Below are positions 1 to 8,270 of a stretch of 64,000 nt of DNA, piece after piece (positions within the stretch are counted from its first letter, which is position 1; every line of letters begins with the position of its first letter). The notes beneath the pieces are model-generated. The model saw only the letters and a program-made list of their open reading frames with translations, was not told the DNA's origin and did no database searches. A program made the translations under genes and the position numbers. The stretch comes from Promethearchaeota archaeon (GTDB lineage: Archaea; Asgardarchaeota; Lokiarchaeia; Sigyniarchaeales; SOKP01), in NCBI GenBank assembly GCA_016839765.1, contig JAEOTP010000007.1, positions 96,151 to 160,150 on the forward strand, read 5' to 3'.

Positions 1-1018
1 ATATCTTATGTTCAATTGGTGGAATAGTTAAAATTGATATTGTTTCACTTAACTCTCCGTATAGATTGTTTCTTAGATAATTTCCTACACTCTGCTCAAA
101 GCCAAATAGAGAAATAAAAACAATTTGGGGATATATGTGATTATATCGCTTAAAATCTTTCTTATGCATTAAATGAGTAAAATTTTTTACTTCCTCTAAT
201 AACTTTAGCATCTGAATTAATCTTAATTGTGATTTTCTTTTATGGGCAAAAATAAAAGTAATTTTAAGATTGCCCGCTTCTTTTTTTACTTCATCTAAAT
301 TTTGTTTTTGGAAGTTATTATTAATTCTTTTAAAAGGCGTTCCTGAACTTTTTTCTTCTTCACTTATGATTAAATCAGCAATTCGCTGAGAATAAGCATT
401 TTGTAAAGCAAAATCATAATTTCTAAATACTTTTAAAGAGTTATTTTTAACTGTTATAAATTTATTCTCTAATAGATCAATATAGTGGTGATATATATCA
501 TGCCATGATTCCCAAGATCCGTCAATATCAACTAAAGAGAAATGATATTTTCTCAATCCATCATTATAATTATATCTCTCATGTAATGAATCTAACAACT
601 TTATTAATATATCTTTTTCAATTTCAATCAATTGATTTTGGAAATATTTATCTATTCTCTTAATTTTTAAATTAGCAAATACATAGTTATTCTCATGTTC
701 TTTCCTATTTTTAATTAAATTATGTAAAGTCTTTCCTAATGGTTGTTTAGATTTAATAGTATTCTTCGATGAATTATGATCCTTTAGGATTTGATTGTTA
801 TATAAAGCTAAAATAGAAAAAGAAGTTCGATTCTTTGATTTATTAATGGAACTACGTATAATTACGGATTGATCATTTCTATTTGTACCTATGATTAATA
901 AATTAAGGTCATCTGTATAAGAATTCTTATCAATTTCAAAGCTTTTATTAATTATATTTTTTATGAGCGAAAAAACGTCATCTAGTCTAAATATTTTTTC
1001 AATTGTATGAACTCTCAT
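1..1018 (-). CDS. Hypothetical protein, 3' end cut by window edge
   Basis: An uninterrupted reading frame runs from an ATG at 1018 to the left edge, so at least 339 residues are encoded and the C-terminus is missing. The protein begins MRVHTIEKIFRLDDVFSLI and is rich in Lys, Asn and Ile. I see no signal peptide, membrane segment, cysteine cluster or nucleotide-binding loop, and I do not recognise a family. A segment near residue 170 (DIDGSWESWHDIYHHYIDLL) and a basic helix-rich second half suggest a soluble alpha/beta protein. About 175 bases separate it from the next gene on the same strand. That the frame is coding is well supported by its length in such AT-rich DNA. The function is unknown. 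Confidence 0.72.
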   Translation of the reverse strand, partial: MRVHTIEKIFRLDDVFSLIKNIINKSFEIDKNSYTDDLNLLIIGTNRNDQSVIIRSSINKSKNRTSFSILALYNNQILKDHNSSKNTIKSKQPLGKTLHNLIKNRKEHENNYVFANLKIKRIDKYFQNQLIEIEKDILIKLLDSLHERYNYNDGLRKYHFSLVDIDGSWESWHDIYHHYIDLLENKFITVKNNSLKVFRNYDFALQNAYSQRIADLIISEEEKSSGTPFKRINNNFQKQNLDEVKKEAGNLKITFIFAHKRKSQLRLIQMLKLLEEVKNFTHLMHKKDFKRYNHIYPQIVFISLFGFEQSVGNYLRNNLYGELSETISILTIPPIEHKI

Positions 1019-1193
1019 TTATTTTTCACCTATCTTTTAATTTTATTATTTTAAAGAAATTTTTTAAACAGTAAGGAGAGGAATGGGAGATTGGTCACAC
1101 GATTATTTATACAAAAAGCTCCATTCCCTCAACTATTTGAAGATCTTCTATTTAAATTATCAACTTACTGATAAACTCTTTTGCCCATTCTTC

Positions 1194-1445
1194 TTAATTA
1201 TAAGAGAAAAAATAAATAGAATCTGCTAAATTAAATTCTTCAATCTTAATATCATTTATTATTCCTTTTTTGTATGCAAGAGATAAAGGTATCTTGACTA
1301 CAAGTTTATATTCGTCCAAATATAAATTATTATAAAAAATTCTTTCATTTTTATTAAAATCAATAAATTTATTTACAAAATTATCTATAATTGGCTTTCT
1401 TTTAACATTTTTAAATCTAGTATACATCTTCTTATTTTTATTCAT
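1194..1445 (-). CDS. Small hypothetical protein (83 aa)
   Basis: A complete 83-residue frame on the same strand as the cut gene to its left. The product is Lys/Asn-rich with aromatic residues clustered at the end (SIYFFSYN) and contains no recognised motif. Its composition fits the local AT-rich coding style. A short frame on the opposite strand (1083-1229) overlaps its 3' end. I regard it as probably real but unproven, and assign no function. Confidence 0.42.
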   Translation of the reverse strand: MNKNKKMYTRFKNVKRKPIIDNFVNKFIDFNKNERIFYNNLYLDEYKLVVKIPLSLAYKKGIINDIKIEEFNLADSIYFFSYN

Positions 1446-1869
1446 TGAAACATCTCTAATTCAAGTTAAATTTCCTGTTATCTCAATTGCGACATACCTT
1501 CTTAAAAGAAACAAAATGACAGTTTTCTGTTTTCATTATCAAAATAATGATAATGCTCTAAGAAATATGATTAAAAGAGTAAATCAGAAATTTCAAATTT
1601 TTAATAATTTTAAATTTCTTATATGTTTGAAGTAATAATATTTATAATAATATTTAAATTTATCGCTAAATAGTTCTAAATTCTTAATGCTTTACAGAAA
1701 TAAATTTTTATTTTACTAAAATTTTAGAGCTAAATCTCCTTTAACCCTTTCTCCCATAAATCCTCCCATTTGGCTAATAATTTCCTTTATTACTATTTTT
1801 AATAGTTTGGGACAACTTTTAAAAAGAAAAGTCACTTTTCACACTTTGTTACATTGTTAGGTTTTATTA
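1446..1869. other. Intergenic, no gene seen
   Basis: 424 bases of very AT-rich sequence without a convincing frame on either strand. A 7-bp inverted repeat (1534-1540 with 1549-1555) could fold, but it is AT-rich and weak. The region probably holds the promoter of the 83-residue gene and the 3' end of the oxidoreductase transcript. Confidence 0.5.
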
Positions 1870-2826
1870 TTACGCCACAGTTAGTACTACATTTCCCTTT
1901 TTGTGCCCTTTATCGACATACCTGTGAGCCTCGGCAATTTGTTCCAAGGGATAGCGTCTATCTATGGCCGATTTTATCTTTCCCGCTTCAATAAGCTCTT
2001 TGAGGAAGATTAGATCTTCAGTACTTTGCTTCATTATCCCCTTTTTAACTGTCACGTATGTCCCGTTCGGAGTTAGTGCTTTCTTGCAATTTGAAAATGA
2101 GTTTTTTCCAACGGCATCAAAAATAACATCATAGGTCTGACTGCTTTTGGTAAAATCCTCTTTAGTGTAATCAATTACCTTATCGGCTCCCAGGGATCTC
2201 ACCAATTCTACATTCGTGGTACTGCATACCCCGATAACTTCTGCCCCAAAGTACTTGGCAAGCTGTACCGCAAACGTACCTACGCTTCCAGAAGCTCCAT
2301 AGATGAGGACTTTTTGTCGGCTCTGAATATTTGCTTTATCTCTAAGATAATGCAATGCGGTTAATCCCCCAATAAGAACGGCGGCTGCTTCCTCATGGGT
2401 CATGTTGACCGGTTTTATTGCCACCACGTTATTTCCAAGCATTTTATTTGTGGATGATGGTTCTTCAGGCAAGCACGCGTACTCGGCATAAGAACCAAAA
2501 TCCAACCCGGTGGTAGTTCCAAAAATTTGGTCCCCTTTCTTAAATAGTGTTACGTCCTTGCCTATTGATTCAATTTCCCCGGCTAGCTCCGTCCCTAGAA
2601 TGGTTCTTTTAGGTTTTCTGAGACCAAACCTTATTCGTGCGAAGAGCCGTACCAAGGGAGAGAAATTTCTCATGCCATTTCGAAGAATTACGTCCGCTAC
2701 TGTTACTGTTGTCGCATGTATTCTTATCAGTACTTCATTTTCCTTGGGAGTAGGTTTTTCTACTTCTTTGAGCTGAAGAACATCCGGAGGCCCGTATTTT
2801 GTGCATACAATCGCTTTCATTTTCAT
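1870..2826 (-). CDS. Zinc-free MDR oxidoreductase (quinone oxidoreductase / enoyl reductase-like)
   Basis: The 318-residue protein is a medium-chain dehydrogenase/reductase. The N-terminal GroES-like domain opens with [20 protein letters not shown]. The Rossmann part carries [20 protein letters not shown] around residues 170-190, the AxGxVG-type NADPH-binding loop of quinone oxidoreductases. The catalytic and structural zinc cysteines of alcohol dehydrogenases are absent, so a zinc-independent NAD(P)H reductase of quinones or enones is expected. ATG codons occur at residues 1 and 3; the second may be the true start. The base composition is visibly richer in G+C than all neighbouring genes, and the codons differ (more C- and G-ending), which suggests recent horizontal acquisition, probably from a bacterium. 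The gene stands alone. The family is certain; the substrate is unknown. Confidence 0.92.
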   Translation of the reverse strand: MKMKAIVCTKYGPPDVLQLKEVEKPTPKENEVLIRIHATTVTVADVILRNGMRNFSPLVRLFARIRFGLRKPKRTILGTELAGEIESIGKDVTLFKKGDQIFGTTTGLDFGSYAEYACLPEEPSSTNKMLGNNVVAIKPVNMTHEEAAAVLIGGLTALHYLRDKANIQSRQKVLIYGASGSVGTFAVQLAKYFGAEVIGVCSTTNVELVRSLGADKVIDYTKEDFTKSSQTYDVIFDAVGKNSFSNCKKALTPNGTYVTVKKGIMKQSTEDLIFLKELIEAGKIKSAIDRRYPLEQIAEAHRYVDKGHKKGNVVLTVA

Positions 2827-3169
2827 ATATAATAAGAATAATCAGTAATTTATTATATCTTCCAAATCGAGCCCAAGATTAAATCTAACAAATTTGGAAT
2901 GTAGATACAAAACTTTCATTAGATACTATTTGTTTTCACAAAACAGAGTTTTATAAATCATCCAGAGATTTAAATGAAGTTTTTATAATCTCGAATGTTA
3001 AGTATGATTTAATTTTAAAGATCAATAATATACATCAACAACACATACATTCAATAAAAAATTTATATTAATTCTTTTATAAATATTAAAAATTTATACT
3101 CTTATAGCTTTTTAATAATTAGGATTATATATTAAAATTAAAATACACAATATTCTAAGCGATAGAAGA
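2827..3169. other. Intergenic, divergent promoters presumed
   Basis: 343 bases between two divergent genes. The sequence is extremely AT-rich with many possible TATA-like stretches and no frame of useful length, so individual promoters cannot be placed with confidence. Confidence 0.5.
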
Positions 3170-4501
3170 TTGGTTCGACCTCTAACTGAAGGAAATATAT
3201 GCCTCCGATGTAAAGGAGCGCGATTATTATGTGGTAAAAAAACGTGCCCTATTCTTTTAAAGAAATCTGTATTAAAATCAATGGTACCATTCAAATTAGA
3301 CTCAACTATCAGAGATGTAGAAATTTTTGGCGCCAGCCCTCCAGGAGTATTTATAGGGCATTTTAATTATCCTAATGTTTACATCGGACCTTTAGTTCCC
3401 TTTCAAGAATTTGATTTGAAATTGAATATTTCGGATAATTTCATCCTTGATGCACCAGAATTATGGTTTGGAAAAGAAATGGTTGATATTATTCGTTATA
3501 GGAGCAGTCTAGTACGCAATAATTTTAAAACAAATGTTCGAGTAGGTCGCACAGGCAGAAAAAATACTCCCTCTATTAAAGTTCAAAAGTTATTAGATGC
3601 CTCCCAAGAATTAGCTATGGCGGCAAGACCCGTAGATACTGAAACAAAGCTAGGAAAAATGAATTTTAGAATGTTAATGGATAATCATGCTCCACCTATT
3701 GGACCCACTGGGATGACTGAAAAAATTGAAATCACAGAAAATGTAAAGGTACATCCAAAAGTAGATTATTGTGTATCGGATACAGATTTGAAAGCTACTA
3801 ATGCGGTTTCTGAGTACTTATACTTTGATGGTCATGTTCCAGAATCAACAATTAGGAGGATTTTTTCTGCAGGATTACTTGGTCAAAAGAGCATTAGAAG
3901 ACTTGTACCAACGCGTTGGAGCATAACTGCTGTAGATGACATTATCTCGAAAGCTTTAATTAAAGAAATTAAAAAATTTCCAGAAATCGATAATTTTCGG
4001 ATTTTTGAATCAACCTATTTAGATAACCATTTCAAGATTCTTCTCTTTCCTGGTAAGTTTATGTATGAAATGAATGAAGTATGGGCTCCTAATACGCTAT
4101 GGAATATAGCTCTCGATGGTAATACTCGGAGGTTAAAACCTCAAATAATGACGGATTTTGAATTTTATCAAGGCAGAAAAAAATATGCGAGTAACATAAC
4201 TGGTGCGTATTATGCTGCGCGAAAATCGATTTGTGAATATCTTTATAATATTAAAAGGCAAGCAAGAGTATTAATATTCAGAGAAGTTTCTGGGGGATAC
4301 GTTGTGCCTCTTGGCGTGTGGGTTATAAGAGAAACGTGTAGAAACGCTATGTATACCACCGAACCAATCCTTCTGGATAATTTTAACGATGCTATTACCA
4401 AAATGGCTGAAGGGTTCATGGTGGATTTCAAATATTGGAAAAAGAGTAGTAAATTAATAAATTTCATCAAAAAACAGAGATCCATCTATGAATATTTATA
4501 A
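3170..4501 (+). CDS. nreA: Nre-family DNA repair protein with C-terminal PIP box
   Basis: The 443-residue protein has the Nre signature at its N-terminus: a C4 zinc finger with Cys11, Cys14, Cys21 and Cys26 (CLRCKGARLLCGKKTCPIL). Later segments such as SPPGVFIGHFNYPNVYIGPL and GLLGQKSIRRLVPTRWSITA look like the conserved blocks of this archaeal family. The last eight residues, QRSIYEYL, fit a PCNA-interacting peptide (Q-x-x-I-x-x-Y-L). Nre proteins act in repair of DNA damage in haloarchaea and bind PCNA through such a tail (family knowledge). Translation appears to start at TTG (3170). The ATG at residue 38 would remove the zinc finger, so the upstream start is preferred. Length matches the family. 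It is probably monocistronic, with its own upstream region. Confidence 0.9.
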   Translation: MVRPLTEGNICLRCKGARLLCGKKTCPILLKKSVLKSMVPFKLDSTIRDVEIFGASPPGVFIGHFNYPNVYIGPLVPFQEFDLKLNISDNFILDAPELWFGKEMVDIIRYRSSLVRNNFKTNVRVGRTGRKNTPSIKVQKLLDASQELAMAARPVDTETKLGKMNFRMLMDNHAPPIGPTGMTEKIEITENVKVHPKVDYCVSDTDLKATNAVSEYLYFDGHVPESTIRRIFSAGLLGQKSIRRLVPTRWSITAVDDIISKALIKEIKKFPEIDNFRIFESTYLDNHFKILLFPGKFMYEMNEVWAPNTLWNIALDGNTRRLKPQIMTDFEFYQGRKKYASNITGAYYAARKSICEYLYNIKRQARVLIFREVSGGYVVPLGVWVIRETCRNAMYTTEPILLDNFNDAITKMAEGFMVDFKYWKKSSKLINFIKKQRSIYEYL

Positions 4502-4590
4502 TATACTTCTTTTTTCTATTTAAACTAAATATTAAGTTTAATTTTTCCTAAGAAAGGAATTTTCCTATTTTTTATAGTTTTATTTATTAA

Positions 4591-5481
4591 ATGAACAGAT
4601 GGTTTAACGTGATTTGGAAAACAAAAATAAATCAAATAACAAGTACAAAATATCCTCTCATAATGGCTGCATTTGCTCGAATAAGTAGTATAGATTTTGC
4701 AGCAGCATTTTCTAATGTAGGAGGATTAGGGATAATTACAGCCTTAAATTTTAAAATTGACATTTTCAAGAAAGAATTACAAAGAATGCAATCATTAACA
4801 GATAAACCTTTTGGAGTTAATATTACTGTTGTTCCTCCTAAAGCAAGACTTGAGAGATATACTGAAGATGATTATCTAAAATATGTTGAAGTAGCACTCA
4901 ACGAAGGAGTTAAAATATTTACCACTTCAGCGTATCAGGCATCTTTCATAGGAAAAAGAGTACATGAAGCAGGAGGTTATTGGTTTCACAAATGTTCTCT
5001 AATTAGGCATGCTATTTCAGCTGAAAGAGTTGGAGCAGACGCTATTACTTTAACTGGTCTAGAAGCTGCTGGTTTTAAAAATCCTTATCAACATTCTACA
5101 TTAGTTAATATAACTGTAGCGAAAAGAATATTAAAAGTACCAATAATTGCTGCGGGAGGTATAGGAGATGCGCGTGGGTTTCTAGGAGCATTAGCTATGG
5201 GAGCAGATGCGATTTGTTTGGGGACTGCTATCTTGTTGACTAAAGAAAGTCCTCTCCCATTACATCTAAAGGATGACTGGTTAAATACAGATATTTTATT
5301 AGAAGATTATTACAAAAAACTGTATCATTTCTCTCTAAAAGGAACACGCGTACCCTCACCTGCTACAGCGTTTATCATTAATGAAGTTTCTTTAAAGGAT
5401 TTTATTGAAAGTTTAATTGATAGGGCAGAAAAGATTTTAAGAACATGGGGTTTCACAAAAGAAGAATTTAACTGTATATAA
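4591..5481 (+). CDS. Nitronate monooxygenase-like FMN enzyme (NPD family)
   Basis: This 296-residue TIM-barrel flavoprotein resembles the 2-nitropropane dioxygenase / nitronate monooxygenase family. The recognisable blocks are YPLIMAAFARIS near the start, GGLGIITA (about residues 49-56), FGVNITVVPP, GADAITLTGLEAAGF (about 149-163), and the phosphate-binding VPIIAAGGIGDARGFLGALA followed by GADAICLGT. These make FMN binding likely. Members oxidise nitronates or act as NADH:quinone or enoyl reductases, so the substrate cannot be told from sequence. The ATG at 4591 has no obvious Shine-Dalgarno sequence and may be leaderless. The gene sits about 130 bases upstream of a DUF362/ferredoxin gene on the same strand and could supply or accept electrons with it (inference). 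Confidence 0.86.
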   Translation: MNRWFNVIWKTKINQITSTKYPLIMAAFARISSIDFAAAFSNVGGLGIITALNFKIDIFKKELQRMQSLTDKPFGVNITVVPPKARLERYTEDDYLKYVEVALNEGVKIFTTSAYQASFIGKRVHEAGGYWFHKCSLIRHAISAERVGADAITLTGLEAAGFKNPYQHSTLVNITVAKRILKVPIIAAGGIGDARGFLGALAMGADAICLGTAILLTKESPLPLHLKDDWLNTDILLEDYYKKLYHFSLKGTRVPSPATAFIINEVSLKDFIESLIDRAEKILRTWGFTKEEFNCI

Positions 5482-5612
5482 ACTTATTTCTGATTTTAAA
5501 ATAATAGCTTAAAATCTTATTTACTATATTGAAAATATTTTTAAATTTATTTTATTTAAAGAGAATATCATTAAATTTTATATGTTATCCATTTGGAATT
5601 AGAGGATAAATT

Positions 5613-6827
5613 ATGTCAAATAAATCTATAGTATATTGGGCCCCACCAAATGAAATTAGTGCTATATCTTATGACAAGGAAAAAATGCTATCTAATAATT
5701 TAGTAAAAACGCGATTAATTTTGGATAAAATTTTAGATCATATTAATTCTGGAGATAAAGTAGGAGTAAAACTTCATTTTGGAGAAGCTCACAATACTCG
5801 TTATTTACGTCATGATTATATTCGCGAAGTTGTGGAAGCTATTAAATCAAAAGGAGGCATTCCCACACTTATAGAAACTCAAGGTTTAGGGATGTACATT
5901 CAGCAAATAAATATTTCTGAAAATTATTCGGTTTTTCTCGGACACCGGAAAACAAAAGCTGATCACGAAAAAATAGCACATCTTCATGGGTTTTCAGAGT
6001 CAATAATCGGAGCTCCAATAAAATTCATTGATGGTGAAAAAGGTATAGAAAGTAAAATTATAAAAATTGATGGAATTCATTTTAAAGAAGTTCACGTAGC
6101 GGCAGGTCTTTTTGAATATGATAAAATTGTAGTAGCATCTCACTTTAAGGGACATCCACAGGCTGCTTTTGGAGGGGCATTAAAACAGCTTGGAGTTGGT
6201 TGTATAACTAAACACCACAAATATGCACTTCATTTTATCGGTGATTTAAGTATAAATACAGAAATTTGTAATATATCTAAATGTTCTCAAGAATGTATTG
6301 AAGCATGTCCAGTAGGAGCAATAAAAATCGAGAATGAATCTGCAGTAATAGACAATTCTCTATGTGTGTATTGTACAGCTTGTTTAGAAAGTTGTCCTGT
6401 AAGAAAAGCAATAAATAGAACATTTAATACTAACGAGAGTGAATTTAACATTATGGCAGAAAAAGTCATTGATAATGCCACAGCTGTTATTAATTCCTTT
6501 GGTCCTGAAAATATTCGGTTTATCAATTTTGCGTTTGATATACCTCTTATGTGCGATTGTGTAGTTAACGCTAATATGCCTATAATACCTGATCTTGGTA
6601 TCTTTGGTTCAAAAGACCCTGTAGCCATAGATAAGGCCTGTGTTGATGCTGAAATTAATGCCCCTGGACTTCCAATCTTGAATGAAGATGGTCAATGGAC
6701 AGAACCACTTTCTATTGGGATTGAAAAAATTAACGCAATGAGTAATTATCTCGATACATCTTGGCAAATTGACGCAGCAATCAAAAATGGACTTGGATCT
6801 AAAGAATATGAGTTAGTAAAAATATAA
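5613..6827 (+). CDS. DUF362 domain protein with two [4Fe-4S] motifs
   Basis: The 404-residue protein combines a DUF362 region (residues 1-210 and 270-380; conserved KVGVKLHFGE, HFKGHPQAAFGGALKQLG and a late GSKDPVAIDKACVD) with an inserted ferredoxin segment. Cys219/224/228/232 and Cys251/254/257/261 supply eight ligands in CxxCxxCxxxCP-like order for two [4Fe-4S] clusters (the first group has a longer C-x4-C spacing). DUF362 proteins are uncharacterised Fe-S proteins common in anaerobes, and an electron-transfer role is inferred. A GAGGAT Shine-Dalgarno-like stretch lies just upstream of the ATG. The gene ends before two T-runs that look like a terminator. Confidence 0.92.
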   Translation: MSNKSIVYWAPPNEISAISYDKEKMLSNNLVKTRLILDKILDHINSGDKVGVKLHFGEAHNTRYLRHDYIREVVEAIKSKGGIPTLIETQGLGMYIQQINISENYSVFLGHRKTKADHEKIAHLHGFSESIIGAPIKFIDGEKGIESKIIKIDGIHFKEVHVAAGLFEYDKIVVASHFKGHPQAAFGGALKQLGVGCITKHHKYALHFIGDLSINTEICNISKCSQECIEACPVGAIKIENESAVIDNSLCVYCTACLESCPVRKAINRTFNTNESEFNIMAEKVIDNATAVINSFGPENIRFINFAFDIPLMCDCVVNANMPIIPDLGIFGSKDPVAIDKACVDAEINAPGLPILNEDGQWTEPLSIGIEKINAMSNYLDTSWQIDAAIKNGLGSKEYELVKI

Positions 6828-6838
6828 AACTAATCCAA

Positions 6839-6857
6839 TTTTTTTTAAATTTTTTTT
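6839..6857 (+). terminator. T-tract terminator
   Basis: Two runs of eight T separated by AAA lie 12 bases after the stop codon of the DUF362 gene. Archaeal transcription stops at such U-rich tracts without needing a hairpin. Read from sequence only. Confidence 0.5.
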
Positions 6858-7040
6858 AATTCATTCTAAAATTTACAAATATTTTTGCTTCTATCTGTTC
6901 AATTTGTTTGATATAAATAGGTACCAATTTAGATAAAAGTTTAAAACTTTAAATGGAATCATCTCAAATATATCATTTAAATATTAAACAAAAATAATAA
7001 AAAATATTAAAAAAACATTTAATAATTTGGTGATGAATTT

Positions 7041-8261
7041 ATGGCTCTCGCGGGAGAAAAAGTAGGACTTCCTTCTGCTGACGAAGCTCCTATGATTGTT
7101 ATGGCTCGATATAAACAGCCACTTGCAGGATTTCTATCAATTTTAATTGTTTTTATCATAAGTTGGATAACATGGTTAATATTTTTTGATCCTCGTTGGC
7201 ATAACCCCATGCCATCATCGGATGTTCGTATGGAAGTAACAGCATGGGCAACAGTTATTGGTGGTTTTGGATTAATTGGAGTAGTTTGGGCAATTTGGTT
7301 CGAAAATTGGCCTTATTATAACTGGTTTCGTACTCCTTGGAAAGTGGGGCTAGTAGGTACTGCTATTAATGCTGTAATCATTATTATTTTTACTTTTGTA
7401 CTTCTACCCTTCTTTAATTCAATATATGGTAGTCAAATAACAGATCCATACATAGCATGGTTTGTCGGGGCATCAATTTTTGGTGCTTTAAGTGGATCAT
7501 GTTTTTCTTTTGGTGTTCTTTGGGTTGCTGGAACTATGTATTGGCCCTTTTTCAAAATAAAACAACCAAAGCGTGGAATTATCGTGTGGATTATTGGTAC
7601 TGCTATAATGATACTTGTATGGTTTTTATTATTCTTTCCAGCGGGAAATCGAGTGGCTACTTCTGAGGCTTCAGCGGTACAACCTATTACCTTCTTTCCT
7701 AGTTATGCATTTTCACTTGGTTGGACGCAATGGATAATCTTTTTTTCACTTCTCACTCTAATGGTATTTGAATATTGGCCATGGAGCAAGTTAGGTAGAA
7801 AACAACCATTTATAGGGATGATTGCTTTTGGAGCTTGTGTATTATTAGGTTTATTGTTTAATTGGCTTGGACGTTATATTGCTCAATTTATTTTCGATCC
7901 TTTTTTTCAAGCAATTGGTGGAGTGCCTGTTGATGAGGTATCGCAATTAAAAGGGTGGTATATGATGCATATTACATATGCTATATTTCTTATATGTGCG
8001 GTTGTATTGGTATCATTGTTCTTTGACAATTGGCCAAAAAAATATTCACAGTGGAAGAATTTTCTTTTTCGATTTTTGCTGGTCATAGCTATTGGGACAG
8101 CGACTTTTCTAGCTTATTATCTTTTATCTCCAATTCTATTTGGAGACACCACAAATTACTGGGAAATGAATCCTACTCCATTTGTCTTGTGGTTTCTTTG
8201 GATTGAAATATTGTTCGCTTATGTCTGGAGAAAATGGCCTATTTATAGAGCAGTAGGGTGA
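7041..8261 (+). CDS. Membrane protein of five tandem two-helix repeats ending in Trp-Pro
   Basis: This 406-residue integral membrane protein is unusually rich in Trp and Phe and has about ten hydrophobic segments. It is built of five repeats of roughly 68-85 residues, each with two membrane helices and each closing with an acidic or aromatic residue followed by Trp-Pro: WP at 90-91, 168-169, 246-247, 331-332 and 399-400 (contexts FENWP, TMYWP, FEYWP, FDNWP, WRKWP). I do not recognise the family. A GGTGATG stretch precedes the ATG. The next gene, an acyl-CoA ligase, starts 9 bases after the stop, and its ribosome-binding site overlaps the end of this gene, so the two are cotranscribed and probably work together. 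A role in moving or holding a lipid or organic acid is inference only. Confidence 0.88.
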   Translation: MALAGEKVGLPSADEAPMIVMARYKQPLAGFLSILIVFIISWITWLIFFDPRWHNPMPSSDVRMEVTAWATVIGGFGLIGVVWAIWFENWPYYNWFRTPWKVGLVGTAINAVIIIIFTFVLLPFFNSIYGSQITDPYIAWFVGASIFGALSGSCFSFGVLWVAGTMYWPFFKIKQPKRGIIVWIIGTAIMILVWFLLFFPAGNRVATSEASAVQPITFFPSYAFSLGWTQWIIFFSLLTLMVFEYWPWSKLGRKQPFIGMIAFGACVLLGLLFNWLGRYIAQFIFDPFFQAIGGVPVDEVSQLKGWYMMHITYAIFLICAVVLVSLFFDNWPKKYSQWKNFLFRFLLVIAIGTATFLAYYLLSPILFGDTTNYWEMNPTPFVLWFLWIEILFAYVWRKWPIYRAVG

Positions 8262-8270
8262 TTATGCAAT

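Noticed and set aside
1083..1229. Plus-strand 48-codon frame beginning MGDWSHDYLYKKLHSLNYLK with AAGGAGAGG just upstream
   Set aside because: The Shine-Dalgarno core lies only about 4 bases from the ATG, and the frame overlaps the 3' end of an opposite-strand gene. It may be chance; transcription data would decide.
1534..1555. 7-bp inverted repeat CATTATC/GATAATG as operator or terminator
   Set aside because: It is made almost only of A and T in an AT-rich gap, so chance occurrence is likely.
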